64,000 nt of DNA, taken from positions 4,402,001 through 4,466,000 of the forward strand of contig NZ_QUOU01000001.1 of NCBI RefSeq assembly GCF_003390335.1. The letters run 5' to 3'. Origin of the DNA: Thalassotalea euphylliae. Its GTDB lineage: Bacteria > Pseudomonadota > Gammaproteobacteria > Enterobacterales > Alteromonadaceae. Of this stretch, positions 1 to 8,941 are shown piece by piece. A program made the translations under genes and the position numbers. Position 1 is the stretch's first letter. Every line of letters starts with the position of its first letter. The notes under the pieces are model-generated. The model searched no databases, was not told the DNA's origin, and saw only the letters and a list, made by a program, of their open reading frames with translations.

Positions 1-1
1 G

Positions 2-838
2 CGCGAGCTGATTGGTGATGACGAGCACGGTTGGGATGACAACGGTGTGTTCAACTTCGAAGGCGGTTGTTACGCTAAGACTATCAACCTTAGCAAAGAA
101 AACGAACCAGACATTTACAATGCCATCCGCCGTGATGCACTACTTGAAAATGTCACGGTCGACGAAAATGGTAAAATTGACTACGACGACAACTCTAAAA
201 CAGAGAACACTCGCGTTTCGTACCCAATTCACCACATTGATAACATTGTTAAGCCAATTTCTCGCGCTGGTCATGCGAAGAAAGTGATTTTCTTAACAGC
301 TGATGCATTTGGCGTACTACCACCAGTAGCGAAGTTAACGCCAGAGCAAACCGAGTACTACTTCTTATCTGGTTTCACCGCTAAACTTGCGGGTACTGAG
401 CGCGGTATTACTGAGCCAACACCAACTTTCTCAAGCTGTTTTGGTGCGGCGTTCTTGAGCCTTCACCCAACTCAATACGCTGATGTACTGCGTAAGCGTA
501 TGGAAGCGGTAGGTGCGGAAGCCTACCTAGTGAACACTGGTTGGAACGGCACGGGCAAGCGTATTTCAATTAAAGATACACGCGCCATTATTGATGCGAT
601 TTTAGATGGCTCTATCGAAGATGCAGAAATGGTTGAGCTGCCGCTATTCAACTTGAGCGTACCAACAGCGTTACAACACTGCGACAGCAATATTCTTGAC
701 CCGCGTAACACATACGCAGATGCTGCTGATTGGGAAGGTAAAGCGAAAGACCTAGCAGGTCGTTTTGTTAACAACTTCACCAAATTTACCGACACAGATC
801 ACGGTCAGTCACTGGTGGCATCAGGCCCTCAGTTGTAA
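2..838 (+). CDS. pckA: Phosphoenolpyruvate carboxykinase (ATP), C-terminal part
   Basis: This enzyme converts oxaloacetate and ATP to phosphoenolpyruvate, CO2 and ADP, the entry step of gluconeogenesis in the cytoplasm. The reading frame is open from base 2, so the gene begins upstream of the window and about 278 residues are present, roughly half of the usual 540. The nucleotide and metal motif LIGDDEHGW lies at the very start, followed by the conserved FEGGCYAKTI, the TADAFGVLPP segment and the GWNGTGKRI loop. All of these match the ATP-dependent bacterial family closely. The stop codon at 836-838 is followed by a strong intrinsic terminator. Identity is very secure; only the N-terminal half cannot be seen. 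Confidence 0.97.
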   Translation, partial: RELIGDDEHGWDDNGVFNFEGGCYAKTINLSKENEPDIYNAIRRDALLENVTVDENGKIDYDDNSKTENTRVSYPIHHIDNIVKPISRAGHAKKVIFLTADAFGVLPPVAKLTPEQTEYYFLSGFTAKLAGTERGITEPTPTFSSCFGAAFLSLHPTQYADVLRKRMEAVGAEAYLVNTGWNGTGKRISIKDTRAIIDAILDGSIEDAEMVELPLFNLSVPTALQHCDSNILDPRNTYADAADWEGKAKDLAGRFVNNFTKFTDTDHGQSLVASGPQL

Positions 839-870
839 GTCACCAACTTAGGAAATATGACAAATCCCCT

Positions 871-898
871 AAGGCCGCTAGTTTAGCGGCCTTTTTTT
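871..898 (+). terminator. Intrinsic terminator of pckA
   Basis: A perfect 10-bp stem (AAGGCCGCTA at 871-880 with its complement at 884-893) has a 3-base loop and runs into seven T residues. It starts 33 bases after the pckA stop. It is a textbook Rho-independent terminator in the plus direction. Confidence 0.93.
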
Positions 899-1080
899 AT
901 GCCTAAATTTTCCTTATGTTTTCAGGACTTAATAAGCATTTAATATCAAAGAAATACATAGTGCCGATAACCGTATATGTCACCCCGTTTTAGCGACACA
1001 ACTCCCGTCACTTAACTCATTAATTACTGAGTACGTACAACTTGTCACTTGGTGGTTTCTCAAATTTTAAACTAGTATTT

Positions 1081-1243
1081 ATACCAGTTGAGATAATGAA
1101 TTGATCAATTACGGTATAGGAAAATGGCTCACGAACAAGGCGTTATTTTTTGGTAACTCGTTGCGCTAATGTCAAAAATAACAATACAGTTGATGGGCGT
1201 TTTAACCAGCCAGAACGATCAAGCATTTATTGACATTGGTATT
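1081..1243. repeat. MITE-like palindromic element with ATACCA termini
   Basis: This AT-rich stretch begins with ATACCAGTTGAGATAA and ends with a diverged inverted copy of the same terminus (ATTGACATTGGTAT). Inside, GTTATTTTT and AAAAATAAC can pair as a stem. The termini resemble the ATACCAATTGAA ends of the 266-bp repeats near 47.9 and 57.9 kb, and both share an AATTGATCAATT motif. I read it as a miniature, non-coding mobile repeat of a related family. The rest of 899-1275 shows no gene. Confidence 0.5.
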
Positions 1244-1275
1244 AGCTAGGACAAGCATGATTTAAGGGAGTAACT

Positions 1276-1665
1276 ATGGTCTATTTATTACTGATAAAGT
1301 TTGCATTGTTCCTGTTGTTGTGTGCTTGGTTAACGCGGCGCAATAAATTGACCATTAAGTCATGGAGCGATGAACAGCTCATTAGCAGCTTACCCCACTA
1401 TCTGCAGCTAAAACGACAAACAGGTGATCACAGTCTAACCGCTAAATTTTTTGATATTGATAATCGCATTACGCAGATCAAAGCGGAAACCTCAGCGCGC
1501 TTCGAACGTATTCCCGTCACAGTATCTCGGATGAACAAAACAAACCAACAAGCACTTGTGAGAAAAATAAAATACAAACGCCAACAGGCTCAATTGAAAG
1601 GTAATTCCTTCGCCCACCAGCTACTTGAGAAACAGCTAGAGAAGATCGCCGTTTATCGGCGCTAG
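1276..1665 (+). CDS. Hypothetical membrane-anchored protein, 129 aa
   Basis: I do not recognise the family. The protein starts with a hydrophobic segment at about residues 2-20 followed by TRRNK, which fits a single N-terminal membrane anchor with the rest in the cytoplasm. The remainder is strongly basic and probably helical, rich in Gln, Lys and Arg, with no cysteines after the anchor region. The ATG is preceded at a good distance by AAGGGAG (1264-1270), which supports both the start and expression. The gene converges on envZ, with 71 bases between the two stops. No function can be proposed from the sequence. Confidence 0.75.
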   Translation: MVYLLLIKFALFLLLCAWLTRRNKLTIKSWSDEQLISSLPHYLQLKRQTGDHSLTAKFFDIDNRITQIKAETSARFERIPVTVSRMNKTNQQALVRKIKYKRQQAQLKGNSFAHQLLEKQLEKIAVYRR

Positions 1666-1736
1666 TGATGCTAGCTTCTAAGCGCTAACCTATAACTTAT
1701 CACCAGAGACAACAGAGCAATAAGTACATAGTCACA

Positions 1737-3032
1737 CTATTTGTGATTAAGCGGTAATAAGACTTTCGCTTGCAAGCCACCACTGTCGCGATTGATTAAC
1801 TGGACTTTACCGCCATGTGTATCGACGATGCGCTTAATGATTGCCAGCCCCAAACCACTGCCTTCTGTCCCTCGCGCTTTGTCACCTTGAGTAAAAGGTT
1901 GAAATAAACGCTCCATCTCGGCTTCAGGAATACCCGCGCCCTCGTCACAGACACTGATATGGGCAAAGTGTTTGTCTTCAATGCCTGTACACACTTGGAT
2001 ATTGCCTTGGGTATAGCGAATGGCGTTTTGAATTAAGTTGGCTACCGCTCGCTTAATCGCAATATAGCGCAGTGGCATAGGAGGCACGTCCCCGGCGGTA
2101 AATGTAACACTGCGATCACTTGGTGTTTCCGCATGAACGACATCGTCGACTAACACATTCAGGTCACTTATCTCAGCTTTGTCTTTGCTGTCATGGCGAA
2201 TGTAATCAATAAATTGATCGATAATGGCATTCATATCATCAATATCGCCCTCGATGCCGTCTTTGAGGTAATCATCCTGCTCAGACATCATCTCAGCGCT
2301 CAGGCGAATACGCGTTAGCGGCGTACGCAAGTCATGAGAAATACCCGCCATCAGTAAGTTGCGATCATCTTCAAGCTGCTTGATCCCTTTCGACATATGA
2401 TTAAACGCTTGGGTTACCGCCATAATTTCGGTTGTCCCCTCCTCTTCTAGCGGCTCCGGAAACTCGCCTCGCCCGACATCTTCCGCAGCGTTTTGCAATG
2501 CTCGCAGCGGTCGATTGAGGTTGCGAACAAACAGCCAACCACCAGCAACTGACAGCATCCCAAGGATAATTAAGAAGATAATTAAAGGTAAGAAATCAGG
2601 CTCTTCTATGCCCGACAGCGGAATTTTGATCCATAAGCTGGGGGCTTGTGGCGGTCTTATCCAGAACAGATATTCGTCACCTTGCGTTACTCGCACCTCA
2701 GCAGGCCCATCAAGCAAGTCAGACATTTGTGCAGAGCGAAATTCAACATATACCGCTTCTGCTAACCCCAAGCGCAACGCATCCTTTTCACGGTAAACAC
2801 CAATCCCCGTTTCACGTTGAAAAGCTTCGGCCATAGCCGGGCTTAAATCAGCGTCTTTGATATCAATGAAAACCACGCGCACTTGCTTGGCCAACAGCTC
2901 GTTTATTTGTTGAAGATTCGGCGTGATCACGTAAAAGGCAATCGACAAATACGAGACGACCTGATTGATCAACAGCAAGAAACCAATTAAAAAAACCGTT
3001 TGCCCAAAAGCGCTACGTGGCAATATTTTCAT
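1737..3032 (-). CDS. envZ: Osmosensor histidine kinase EnvZ
   Basis: Inner-membrane sensor kinase that phosphorylates OmpR and also dephosphorylates it. Visible parts in order: a first membrane segment (about residues 10-36), a periplasmic domain, a second membrane segment (about 148-169), a HAMP domain (about 170-220), the H-box ISHDLRTPLTR with the phosphoacceptor His at 233, and an HATPase domain with the N-box NLIQNAIRYT and glycine boxes DEGAGIP and GSGLGLAI. Its 431 residues are close to the usual length of about 450. It follows ompR on the same strand with a 50-base gap, the standard ompR-envZ operon. The start has an ATG with no competing upstream site. Confidence 0.95.
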   Translation of the reverse strand: MKILPRSAFGQTVFLIGFLLLINQVVSYLSIAFYVITPNLQQINELLAKQVRVVFIDIKDADLSPAMAEAFQRETGIGVYREKDALRLGLAEAVYVEFRSAQMSDLLDGPAEVRVTQGDEYLFWIRPPQAPSLWIKIPLSGIEEPDFLPLIIFLIILGMLSVAGGWLFVRNLNRPLRALQNAAEDVGRGEFPEPLEEEGTTEIMAVTQAFNHMSKGIKQLEDDRNLLMAGISHDLRTPLTRIRLSAEMMSEQDDYLKDGIEGDIDDMNAIIDQFIDYIRHDSKDKAEISDLNVLVDDVVHAETPSDRSVTFTAGDVPPMPLRYIAIKRAVANLIQNAIRYTQGNIQVCTGIEDKHFAHISVCDEGAGIPEAEMERLFQPFTQGDKARGTEGSGLGLAIIKRIVDTHGGKVQLINRDSGGLQAKVLLPLNHK

Positions 3033-3082
3033 AACGTCATGCGGACCTTAAAGCGACAACCAAAAGCGAGTATGCATGACAG

Positions 3083-3811
3083 TTAAGCGGCCTCTTTGCC
3101 ATCAGGCACAAACACGTATCCCAAGCCCCACACGGTTTGAATATAACGAGGTTTTGCGGGGTCTTCTTCCAACATACGGCGCAAACGGCTCACTTGCACA
3201 TCAATACTGCGTTCAAGTGCAGAGTAATCACGGCCACGGGCAAGATTCATTAGTTTGTCACGAGAAAGTGGCTCGCGCGGATGAGTGACTAACGCCTTTA
3301 GCACGGCGAACTCACCACTGGTCAGTGGCATATTCAACTCCCCTTTAACCATTTCACGCGTCGCTAAGTTTAGTGTGTACTCGCCAAATGAAATCACGTT
3401 TTCTTCCATTGACGGCGCGCCCGGTGCTTCTTGAATTTTACGGCGTAGAACCGCTTTGATACGTGCCAACAATTCACGGGGATTGAACGGTTTAGGCATG
3501 TAATCATCAGCACCTAGCTCTAAACCAATAATGCGATCGACTTCATCACCTTTAGCAGTCAACATAACGATAGGGATATTATTGCCATCTTGGCGCAAGC
3601 GCCGACAAATCGACAAACCATCTTCACCAGGTAACATCAAGTCAAGCACTAACAAATGGAAATTCTCGCGTTCAAGCAGGCGATCCATTTGCTCAGAATT
3701 TGCCGCCGAGCGCACGACAAAACCTTGCTCAACCAAATAGCGTTCAAGCAAAGCACGAAGACGCATATCATCATCAACTACGAGTATTTTTTGAGTTTCC
3801 TGTCCCATCAT
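3083..3811 (-). CDS. ompR: Response regulator OmpR
   Basis: DNA-binding response regulator, partner of EnvZ, controlling porins and other osmotic-response genes. The receiver domain shows the acidic pair VDDD near residue 13 and the phosphoacceptor Asp at about 57 in VLDLMLPGEDG, then the conserved MLTAK and KPF motifs. The C-terminal half is a winged-helix domain with the LTSGEFAVL and RSIDVQVSRLRR segments typical of the OmpR/PhoB family. Two adjacent ATG codons occur at the start, and the ribosome site GAGG precedes both, so the true start may be one codon later. It is the first gene of an operon with envZ. Confidence 0.96.
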   Translation of the reverse strand: MMGQETQKILVVDDDMRLRALLERYLVEQGFVVRSAANSEQMDRLLERENFHLLVLDLMLPGEDGLSICRRLRQDGNNIPIVMLTAKGDEVDRIIGLELGADDYMPKPFNPRELLARIKAVLRRKIQEAPGAPSMEENVISFGEYTLNLATREMVKGELNMPLTSGEFAVLKALVTHPREPLSRDKLMNLARGRDYSALERSIDVQVSRLRRMLEEDPAKPRYIQTVWGLGYVFVPDGKEAA

Positions 3812-4102
3812 TTTGGCCTCTAAAGCGGTCGTAATAGCTTCACTATAAGTGATAACTTTTACGAATAAAAACCGAGAATGTTACAAAGTATTAAGTTTTG
3901 GATATATGTAACCTGAACATATATATCAAAAAGGAATCAATATGAAACATTTAAAGCATTAGGTGATAAGCCGACACGCTAACGACTCACAACGAGTGCA
4001 ACAAGAAGTGACTCAAATAACAGTATGAAGAGGGGTAAAGGAATAAACGCACAGCTTTAGAAAGACTGCCGATAAACATACTAGCAGCCCCCTAAAACAG
4101 CG

Positions 4103-4582
4103 CTACTTGATATATCTGATCGCTTGTTCAGTGACACATTTGGTAAAACTTTTCTGGCGTTGCTCACGAGATAATCGGCTAATAGCGTTGGTCACCAGTG
4201 TCATTCTTTTTTCTCGGTCAGCGTCACTCAGCTCAGAGAATTGATCGTGAAAGCAGCCAACTAAACCGAAATTAAGGGCAGCGTCAGACTGCGCGTTTTC
4301 TCCCGCTAAACAGGCACTAAGCTTTTCCGCCAGCAAGCCCTTGTCCATCTGCTCGATAATTTTTCCTAGTTGATACGGAACAGGGTCAACCTTGCGTTCA
4401 AGGTTACAGCCAAAAAACATATCCGCAACGGCCACTTTAGGGATCAGCGCTTGATGCTTTGGCGCGAACTCATCCATTAGCCAGGCTTTGTGAGCGTCGG
4501 TCATTTCCGATTGTCCATAGCCATGAGTTGCGACCAGTAAGAGCGAGCAAGATACAAACTTAGCCAATGTTCGAAAAGCCAT
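4103..4582 (-). CDS. Hypothetical secreted protein, 159 aa
   Basis: I do not recognise the family. An N-terminal signal peptide is clear (hydrophobic CSLLLVATHG then YGQSE), so the product is probably periplasmic. The mature part holds four cysteines, which could form two disulfides, and is otherwise helical and charged. I chose the ATG at 4582 rather than a TTG three codons earlier because the AGG at the ribosome site is better spaced for it. It stands alone between ompR and a methyltransferase gene, with no conserved operon partner. Confidence 0.7.
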   Translation of the reverse strand: MAFRTLAKFVSCSLLLVATHGYGQSEMTDAHKAWLMDEFAPKHQALIPKVAVADMFFGCNLERKVDPVPYQLGKIIEQMDKGLLAEKLSACLAGENAQSDAALNFGLVGCFHDQFSELSDADREKRMTLVTNAISRLSREQRQKSFTKCVTEQAIRYIK

Positions 4583-4710
4583 AGAAAACAATACCTAATA
4601 GTTAAGGTGAATAGCGCCAGTATAGCGGATTTCAGCGTTATTAAAGTAAATAATTTGTTATCGACGATTAACGCTCAACTCGCCCAATTCGCTCAACGAA
4701 CCTAGCTAGC

Positions 4711-5325
4711 TTAACTAAACTGCCACACCAGCAATTGATTATTCGCTGGCATATCAATATTGGTCACTAAGCTCATGCCTGCTTGCTGTGCCAATGCGTC
4801 AACCGCTTCAAAATCGCGAATGGCGCTTTGTGAGTCTCGCTCTTTTAGCCAGATATCAAATTCGGCATTGCTCTCACTGGAATATTGACCGTTAAAGTTA
4901 AACGGCCCATAAGCAATAAACAAGGTACCAGCGTTTGCTGAGCTTGGCATATTGGCAAAACATGCAACCACGTGTTGCCAGCTCATAATGTGCAGGCTGT
5001 TGGCGGTGTAAATAACATCGAATGGCTGACGAGGCCAATGCTGATTGTTGGCTACATCAAGCTCAATTGGCGGCAAGACCTTTGCACTGCCATGTTGCTT
5101 AATATTCGCGGATAGCGGTGCAAGGTTGAACGAAATATCACTGCATTGCCATGTCAACTCAGGCAGCGGTGCACTAAAAAAGCAGGCATGCTGACCGCTT
5201 AAACTGCCAATTTCTAGCAGTGACTTTTTATCCGCTAAAAAAGGCGCTATGGCTTGCCAAATAACCGCTTTATTGCGCTCACAACTGGGGGCAAAATTAT
5301 GCCAAGCTTGCTCTAACTCAATCAT
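4711..5325 (-). CDS. DUF938-type SAM-dependent methyltransferase
   Basis: A class I methyltransferase-like protein of the DUF938 family; the substrate is unknown. The SAM-binding glycine motif appears as LEIGSLSGQHACFF at about residues 37-50, followed by an acidic strand WQCSDI and the motif IYTANSLHIMSW typical of DUF938. The length of 204 residues is normal for the family. The ATG is preceded by AGG at a suitable distance. It lies 41 bases upstream of nothing related: the next gene on this strand on the 5' side is azlD, so co-transcription with azlCD is possible but not shown. Confidence 0.85.
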   Translation of the reverse strand: MIELEQAWHNFAPSCERNKAVIWQAIAPFLADKKSLLEIGSLSGQHACFFSAPLPELTWQCSDISFNLAPLSANIKQHGSAKVLPPIELDVANNQHWPRQPFDVIYTANSLHIMSWQHVVACFANMPSSANAGTLFIAYGPFNFNGQYSSESNAEFDIWLKERDSQSAIRDFEAVDALAQQAGMSLVTNIDMPANNQLLVWQFS

Positions 5326-5366
5326 CTTTAACCTGCCTTAACGCAATGAAACTTAGTCTGCGTATT

Positions 5367-5687
5367 TTAGCCGATCAGTAACCACTTCCAAGCGGCAAAT
5401 GCCACTAACCCGGTGACCACAGTTAATAACATATTTTTGCGCCAAAAACTGATTACCACGGCAACGATAGCGCCAACAATATAAGGGTTATCTGTGCTAA
5501 CAAACAGCTCCCCTTTGGGCATAAACACCGCCGGAAAAATGATTGCTGTTAACACCGCAATCGGGACATAGTTCAGCGCTCGTTTGAGCTTGTCAGGGAA
5601 TTCGATATTGTCAGCCACCGCAAACAACACGTAGCGAATACCAAAGGTTACGACGAACATACCTAAGATGAGTAACACTTCATTCAT
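5367..5687 (-). CDS. azlD: AzlD-family branched-chain amino acid transport subunit
   Basis: Small inner-membrane subunit of the AzlCD exporter, which in studied bacteria moves branched-chain amino acids or analogues out of the cell. The 106 residues form about four hydrophobic helices, and FGIRYVLFAV near residue 15 and the YVPIAVLTAIIFPAV segment match AzlD. It overlaps the end of azlC by 4 bases, which indicates translational coupling and a two-gene operon. The substrate here is inferred from the family only. Confidence 0.9.
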   Translation of the reverse strand: MNEVLLILGMFVVTFGIRYVLFAVADNIEFPDKLKRALNYVPIAVLTAIIFPAVFMPKGELFVSTDNPYIVGAIVAVVISFWRKNMLLTVVTGLVAFAAWKWLLIG

Positions 5688-6445
5688 TTGTTTGCCCCTT
5701 GCTCGACGCGACCAACAGCGTTGGTTTGTTGAGCGCTTTTCGCTTCTAGATACATAGCAACCAAAATCGCGGCAACGGCTGAGAACAGTAGCCCGGTTTT
5801 ATGCGGCCAATCATAGGTAATGAGCGACAAAGCGCCTGCGGTTAATGCACAAGCTAAAGTCGCGCGGTTGTGTAAGCACGGAACGACGATACCGATAAAA
5901 GCAACAACCATGGCCATATCTAAGCCCCAATTCGCCATATCGGGAATACTCTGGCCGATAAACAGGCCAACCAAGGTACAAACCTGCCAGTTCAGATACA
6001 TAAACAACGCGGCACCAAAATAGTACCAATGAAAGTTCTCTTGTTTACCGTGATCCGTTAGGTAGTTACTCGCCACGGCAAAGCTCTCGTCCGTTAATAA
6101 AAAAGCCATGGGCGCACGAATCGACTGCGAGTAGGGTTTTACATGAGGAAGTAAATTAGCGGAATACAATAAATGCCGAAAGTTAACAAAGAAGGTCGTC
6201 AAGACAACGACTGGCCAAGCGGCGCCACTAGCAAGCAAGCCAACCGCAATAAATTGCGATGAACCCGCGAAAACAAAAACGGACATCGCCACGACCGCCC
6301 ATGCCGTCAGTTCAGTGCTTTGCCCAAGCGCACCATAAATAATACCAAACGGAATTGCCGCCAAAATCAAGGGCGCACAGTCTTTCATGCCAAGTGTAAA
6401 CAACTTAGCGCGGGAGGAATAAAGTTGGTTATGAGTAGTTTGCAC
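5684..6445 (-). CDS. azlC: AzlC-family branched-chain amino acid transport subunit
   Basis: Large inner-membrane subunit of the AzlCD exporter. The protein has 253 residues with several hydrophobic helices and the family motifs AAIPFGIIYG near residue 31, FAGSSQFIAVGLL and VNFRHLLYSA. The start is a GTG preceded closely by AAGG; an internal ATG at codon 20 would shorten the N-terminus but still leave the first helix, so the start is not certain. Its stop overlaps the azlD start. Confidence 0.9.
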   Translation of the reverse strand: MQTTHNQLYSSRAKLFTLGMKDCAPLILAAIPFGIIYGALGQSTELTAWAVVAMSVFVFAGSSQFIAVGLLASGAAWPVVVLTTFFVNFRHLLYSANLLPHVKPYSQSIRAPMAFLLTDESFAVASNYLTDHGKQENFHWYYFGAALFMYLNWQVCTLVGLFIGQSIPDMANWGLDMAMVVAFIGIVVPCLHNRATLACALTAGALSLITYDWPHKTGLLFSAVAAILVAMYLEAKSAQQTNAVGRVEQGANK

Positions 6446-6598
6446 GTGCCTTGCTGCGAGTGATGGTTCCTAACGAATTAGTTGGGATACTTGTTGGAAT
6501 AATCAACTCAAGTCGCTATCAATAAATCAAATAGCCTCTATAAACCTGAAATATTGCGAGCCACATAATTGTAGCTCGCCCCAGTTTTGTCTCGTCGC

Positions 6599-7492
6599 TT
6601 ATTCGCTGGCTTGAATAAGGTGCACATCTCTTTGTGGGTATGGAATGGTGATACCCGCCTCGTCAAAGGCTATTTTGATCGCCTCGTGGCTGTCGAAAAA
6701 CACAGGCCAGTAATCATCCGACTTTACCCAAGGACGCACCAAAAAATTGACCGAACTGTCGGCATGGGCAGAGACGAAGATATCGACTACAGGGTCTTTT
6801 AGTACGCGGCTGTCGTTATCCATTACTTCTTGCAAAACTGCCTTGGCTTTTTTCACATCGTCGTCATAACTAATCCCAAAGGTCATATCGACGCGGCGCG
6901 TTTCTTCGATAAAAACGTTTTTCACGCAGCCATTAGATAACAAGCCATTGGGGATAATCACCCGTTGATTGTCTAAGGTGCGTAAAATGGTATTAAAGAT
7001 CTGAATTTCGACCACATGGCCGACATAGCCTTGTGCGTCGATGACATCGCCCGCTTTAAATGGTCGGAAAAACAAGATCAGAATACCGCCAGCAAAGTTT
7101 GCCAAACTTCCTTGCAATGCCAAGCCAATCGCCAAACCTGCGGCACCTAACATGGCAATCAATGATGCGGTTTCAACGCCTATCATCGAGGCAAAAATAA
7201 TCACGAGGATAGCTTTGAAGGTGATATTAAAAATACTCACCAAGAATTGATGCAGGGTGACTTCGACCTGCTTTTTGGTCATGGCGACATCAATTAATTT
7301 GACGATTCGGCCAATAATCCACGAGCCAATAATCCAGACGACAATCGCCAAAATAAGCTGAGTGCCAAATGTAATGCCCATCTCACCGATGAGCTGCATG
7401 TAATGCTCCACCTGATTAACATCGATATTCATGGCTTGCGCCGTTTCATCGATAACAGCGCTAACTTCACTACCCTGATCGCTATTTTGCAT
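6599..7492 (-). CDS. MscS-family small-conductance mechanosensitive channel
   Basis: Inner-membrane channel that opens under hypo-osmotic shock and releases solutes. Three membrane helices are visible, the last being the glycine- and alanine-rich pore helix AGLAIGLALQGSLANFAGG, followed by the beta domain with FRPFKAGD and the conserved IPNG-like segment NQRVIIPNGLLSNG. Its 297 residues match the compact MscS class. I chose the ATG at 7492 because GAGAGGAAGG stands just upstream; an upstream start at 7552 has no ribosome site. No operon partner is evident. Confidence 0.9.
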   Translation of the reverse strand: MQNSDQGSEVSAVIDETAQAMNIDVNQVEHYMQLIGEMGITFGTQLILAIVVWIIGSWIIGRIVKLIDVAMTKKQVEVTLHQFLVSIFNITFKAILVIIFASMIGVETASLIAMLGAAGLAIGLALQGSLANFAGGILILFFRPFKAGDVIDAQGYVGHVVEIQIFNTILRTLDNQRVIIPNGLLSNGCVKNVFIEETRRVDMTFGISYDDDVKKAKAVLQEVMDNDSRVLKDPVVDIFVSAHADSSVNFLVRPWVKSDDYWPVFFDSHEAIKIAFDEAGITIPYPQRDVHLIQASE

Positions 7493-7645
7493 GTTGCTAA
7501 CCTTCCTCTCGTTGTTGATTTTATTGTTGCTGGCCAAAGCAAGTATCAACAACTAAGTGTAGAAAGGATTAGCGAATTGTCTAAATCAGGGGGAAGCTTC
7601 TAGCAGGTGAAGTTGAGCGGTTTAAGCCTTGTAAGCCTTAAACCG

Positions 7646-8701
7646 CTATGAAGTGGCTTTTTTACTCGCTTTACTTTTAGCTGTCTTGTTCGCCCTAAAT
7701 GAACGCGTTAGCACCTGCCAAGATTTAGCAAATGGCTGTAAATAAATACCGCGCAACGTTTGGTGTTCAGCGTATTCATCGCCAATACCTATGCTCAATT
7801 TTTTCACATTCGACGCTCTGACCAAAGTGCCAAACAGGCGATCCCAAATGGCCAGTGCCGAGCCTAAATTAACATCAAACAGCTTAGGGCTGTCGCTGTG
7901 ATGGATTTGATGTTGAGCCGGTGAAATAAACCAGTTTTCCACTTTATCACCCCAGCTCAGCCAAATATGGCTGTGGCGTAAATTAGAGCCCATGATATTA
8001 AAGGCAAAGACAAATAAGTTAGCGCCAACAATGTCGATCATTTTCAGCGTTGGGCCAAACAGGAAGTAACACAAGCCGACAACGGTGCCTTGGGTTAACG
8101 CCATGCGGCAGGCATACAAGTAGCTTTCTACTGGGTGCGAGCGATAAATGGTAAACGGGGTTAATACTTTTGCCGAATGATGCACCTTGTGAAATTCCCA
8201 CATAAACGGAATTTTGTGCAGCATGTAGTGCAATAAAAAACGAGTGAAGTCATCAACAATAAACAGCAATACCGTGAATACCAGCATAGTGGTGGCGGCA
8301 GAGAGCTGAATATGTTCAATAACGCCAAACACACTTTCCAGTGCTGACGATATGCCCAGCGCAATCGGCACCATGGTGATAACAACGAGCGGAAATAACG
8401 CCGCTTTAAGTAGTTTATTGAGAACAAACAAAGCGTAGTCGTTTTTAGCCGACTGGCTCAGATAAATGGAAGCGGGAAAGAGGAAATGCCAAAAGCGCCT
8501 AATCGCAGATTTGCCAGCAAGGTGCTCAGCGTTGTAATGCGTTTCGGCCAGTGGTGACGTTTGCCGTTGTTTACTGACACGCCAGAATACTAACGTAGCT
8601 AAGGCAATAGAAGAGGCAATATAGCCCCAATAAATGCGCTTGTTGGCATCAAGCACATACAGAGATAATTCTTTAAAATTGCTGAGAAAAAAATCTAACA
8701 T
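7646..8701 (-). CDS. Fatty acid hydroxylase / sterol desaturase family protein
   Basis: Integral membrane di-iron enzyme of the fatty acid hydroxylase superfamily; the lipid substrate is unknown. The diagnostic histidine clusters are present: HYMLH, HKVHH about 15 residues later, a HSH motif, and the late HQIHH. Hydrophobic helices before and between them fit the usual four-helix scaffold. Length is 351 residues from the ATG at 8701; a TTG four codons upstream is also open, but the GGAA upstream is better placed for the ATG. It appears to be a single-gene unit. Confidence 0.88.
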   Translation of the reverse strand: MLDFFLSNFKELSLYVLDANKRIYWGYIASSIALATLVFWRVSKQRQTSPLAETHYNAEHLAGKSAIRRFWHFLFPASIYLSQSAKNDYALFVLNKLLKAALFPLVVITMVPIALGISSALESVFGVIEHIQLSAATTMLVFTVLLFIVDDFTRFLLHYMLHKIPFMWEFHKVHHSAKVLTPFTIYRSHPVESYLYACRMALTQGTVVGLCYFLFGPTLKMIDIVGANLFVFAFNIMGSNLRHSHIWLSWGDKVENWFISPAQHQIHHSDSPKLFDVNLGSALAIWDRLFGTLVRASNVKKLSIGIGDEYAEHQTLRGIYLQPFAKSWQVLTRSFRANKTAKSKASKKATS

Positions 8702-8941
8702 TATCAATTCCAATACTGACGCGCTTGCTCCTTGTTATTGTTTTATCGCCTTGCCAGTATCAATACGTAAATTAACCACAATAAACGTTGGTTAATTGTT
8801 AAAAATGTAGCCCCTAGCATAGTGCTAGGAGCTGAGCTTTGGCGCTATTTAGCTTTCAGACTATCAACCTGTCAAACCATCAACCTTTCAACCGATGAAA
8901 AGATAAACAGTTAATAGCGCCATCTTCAAGCGAGCGCTTGT

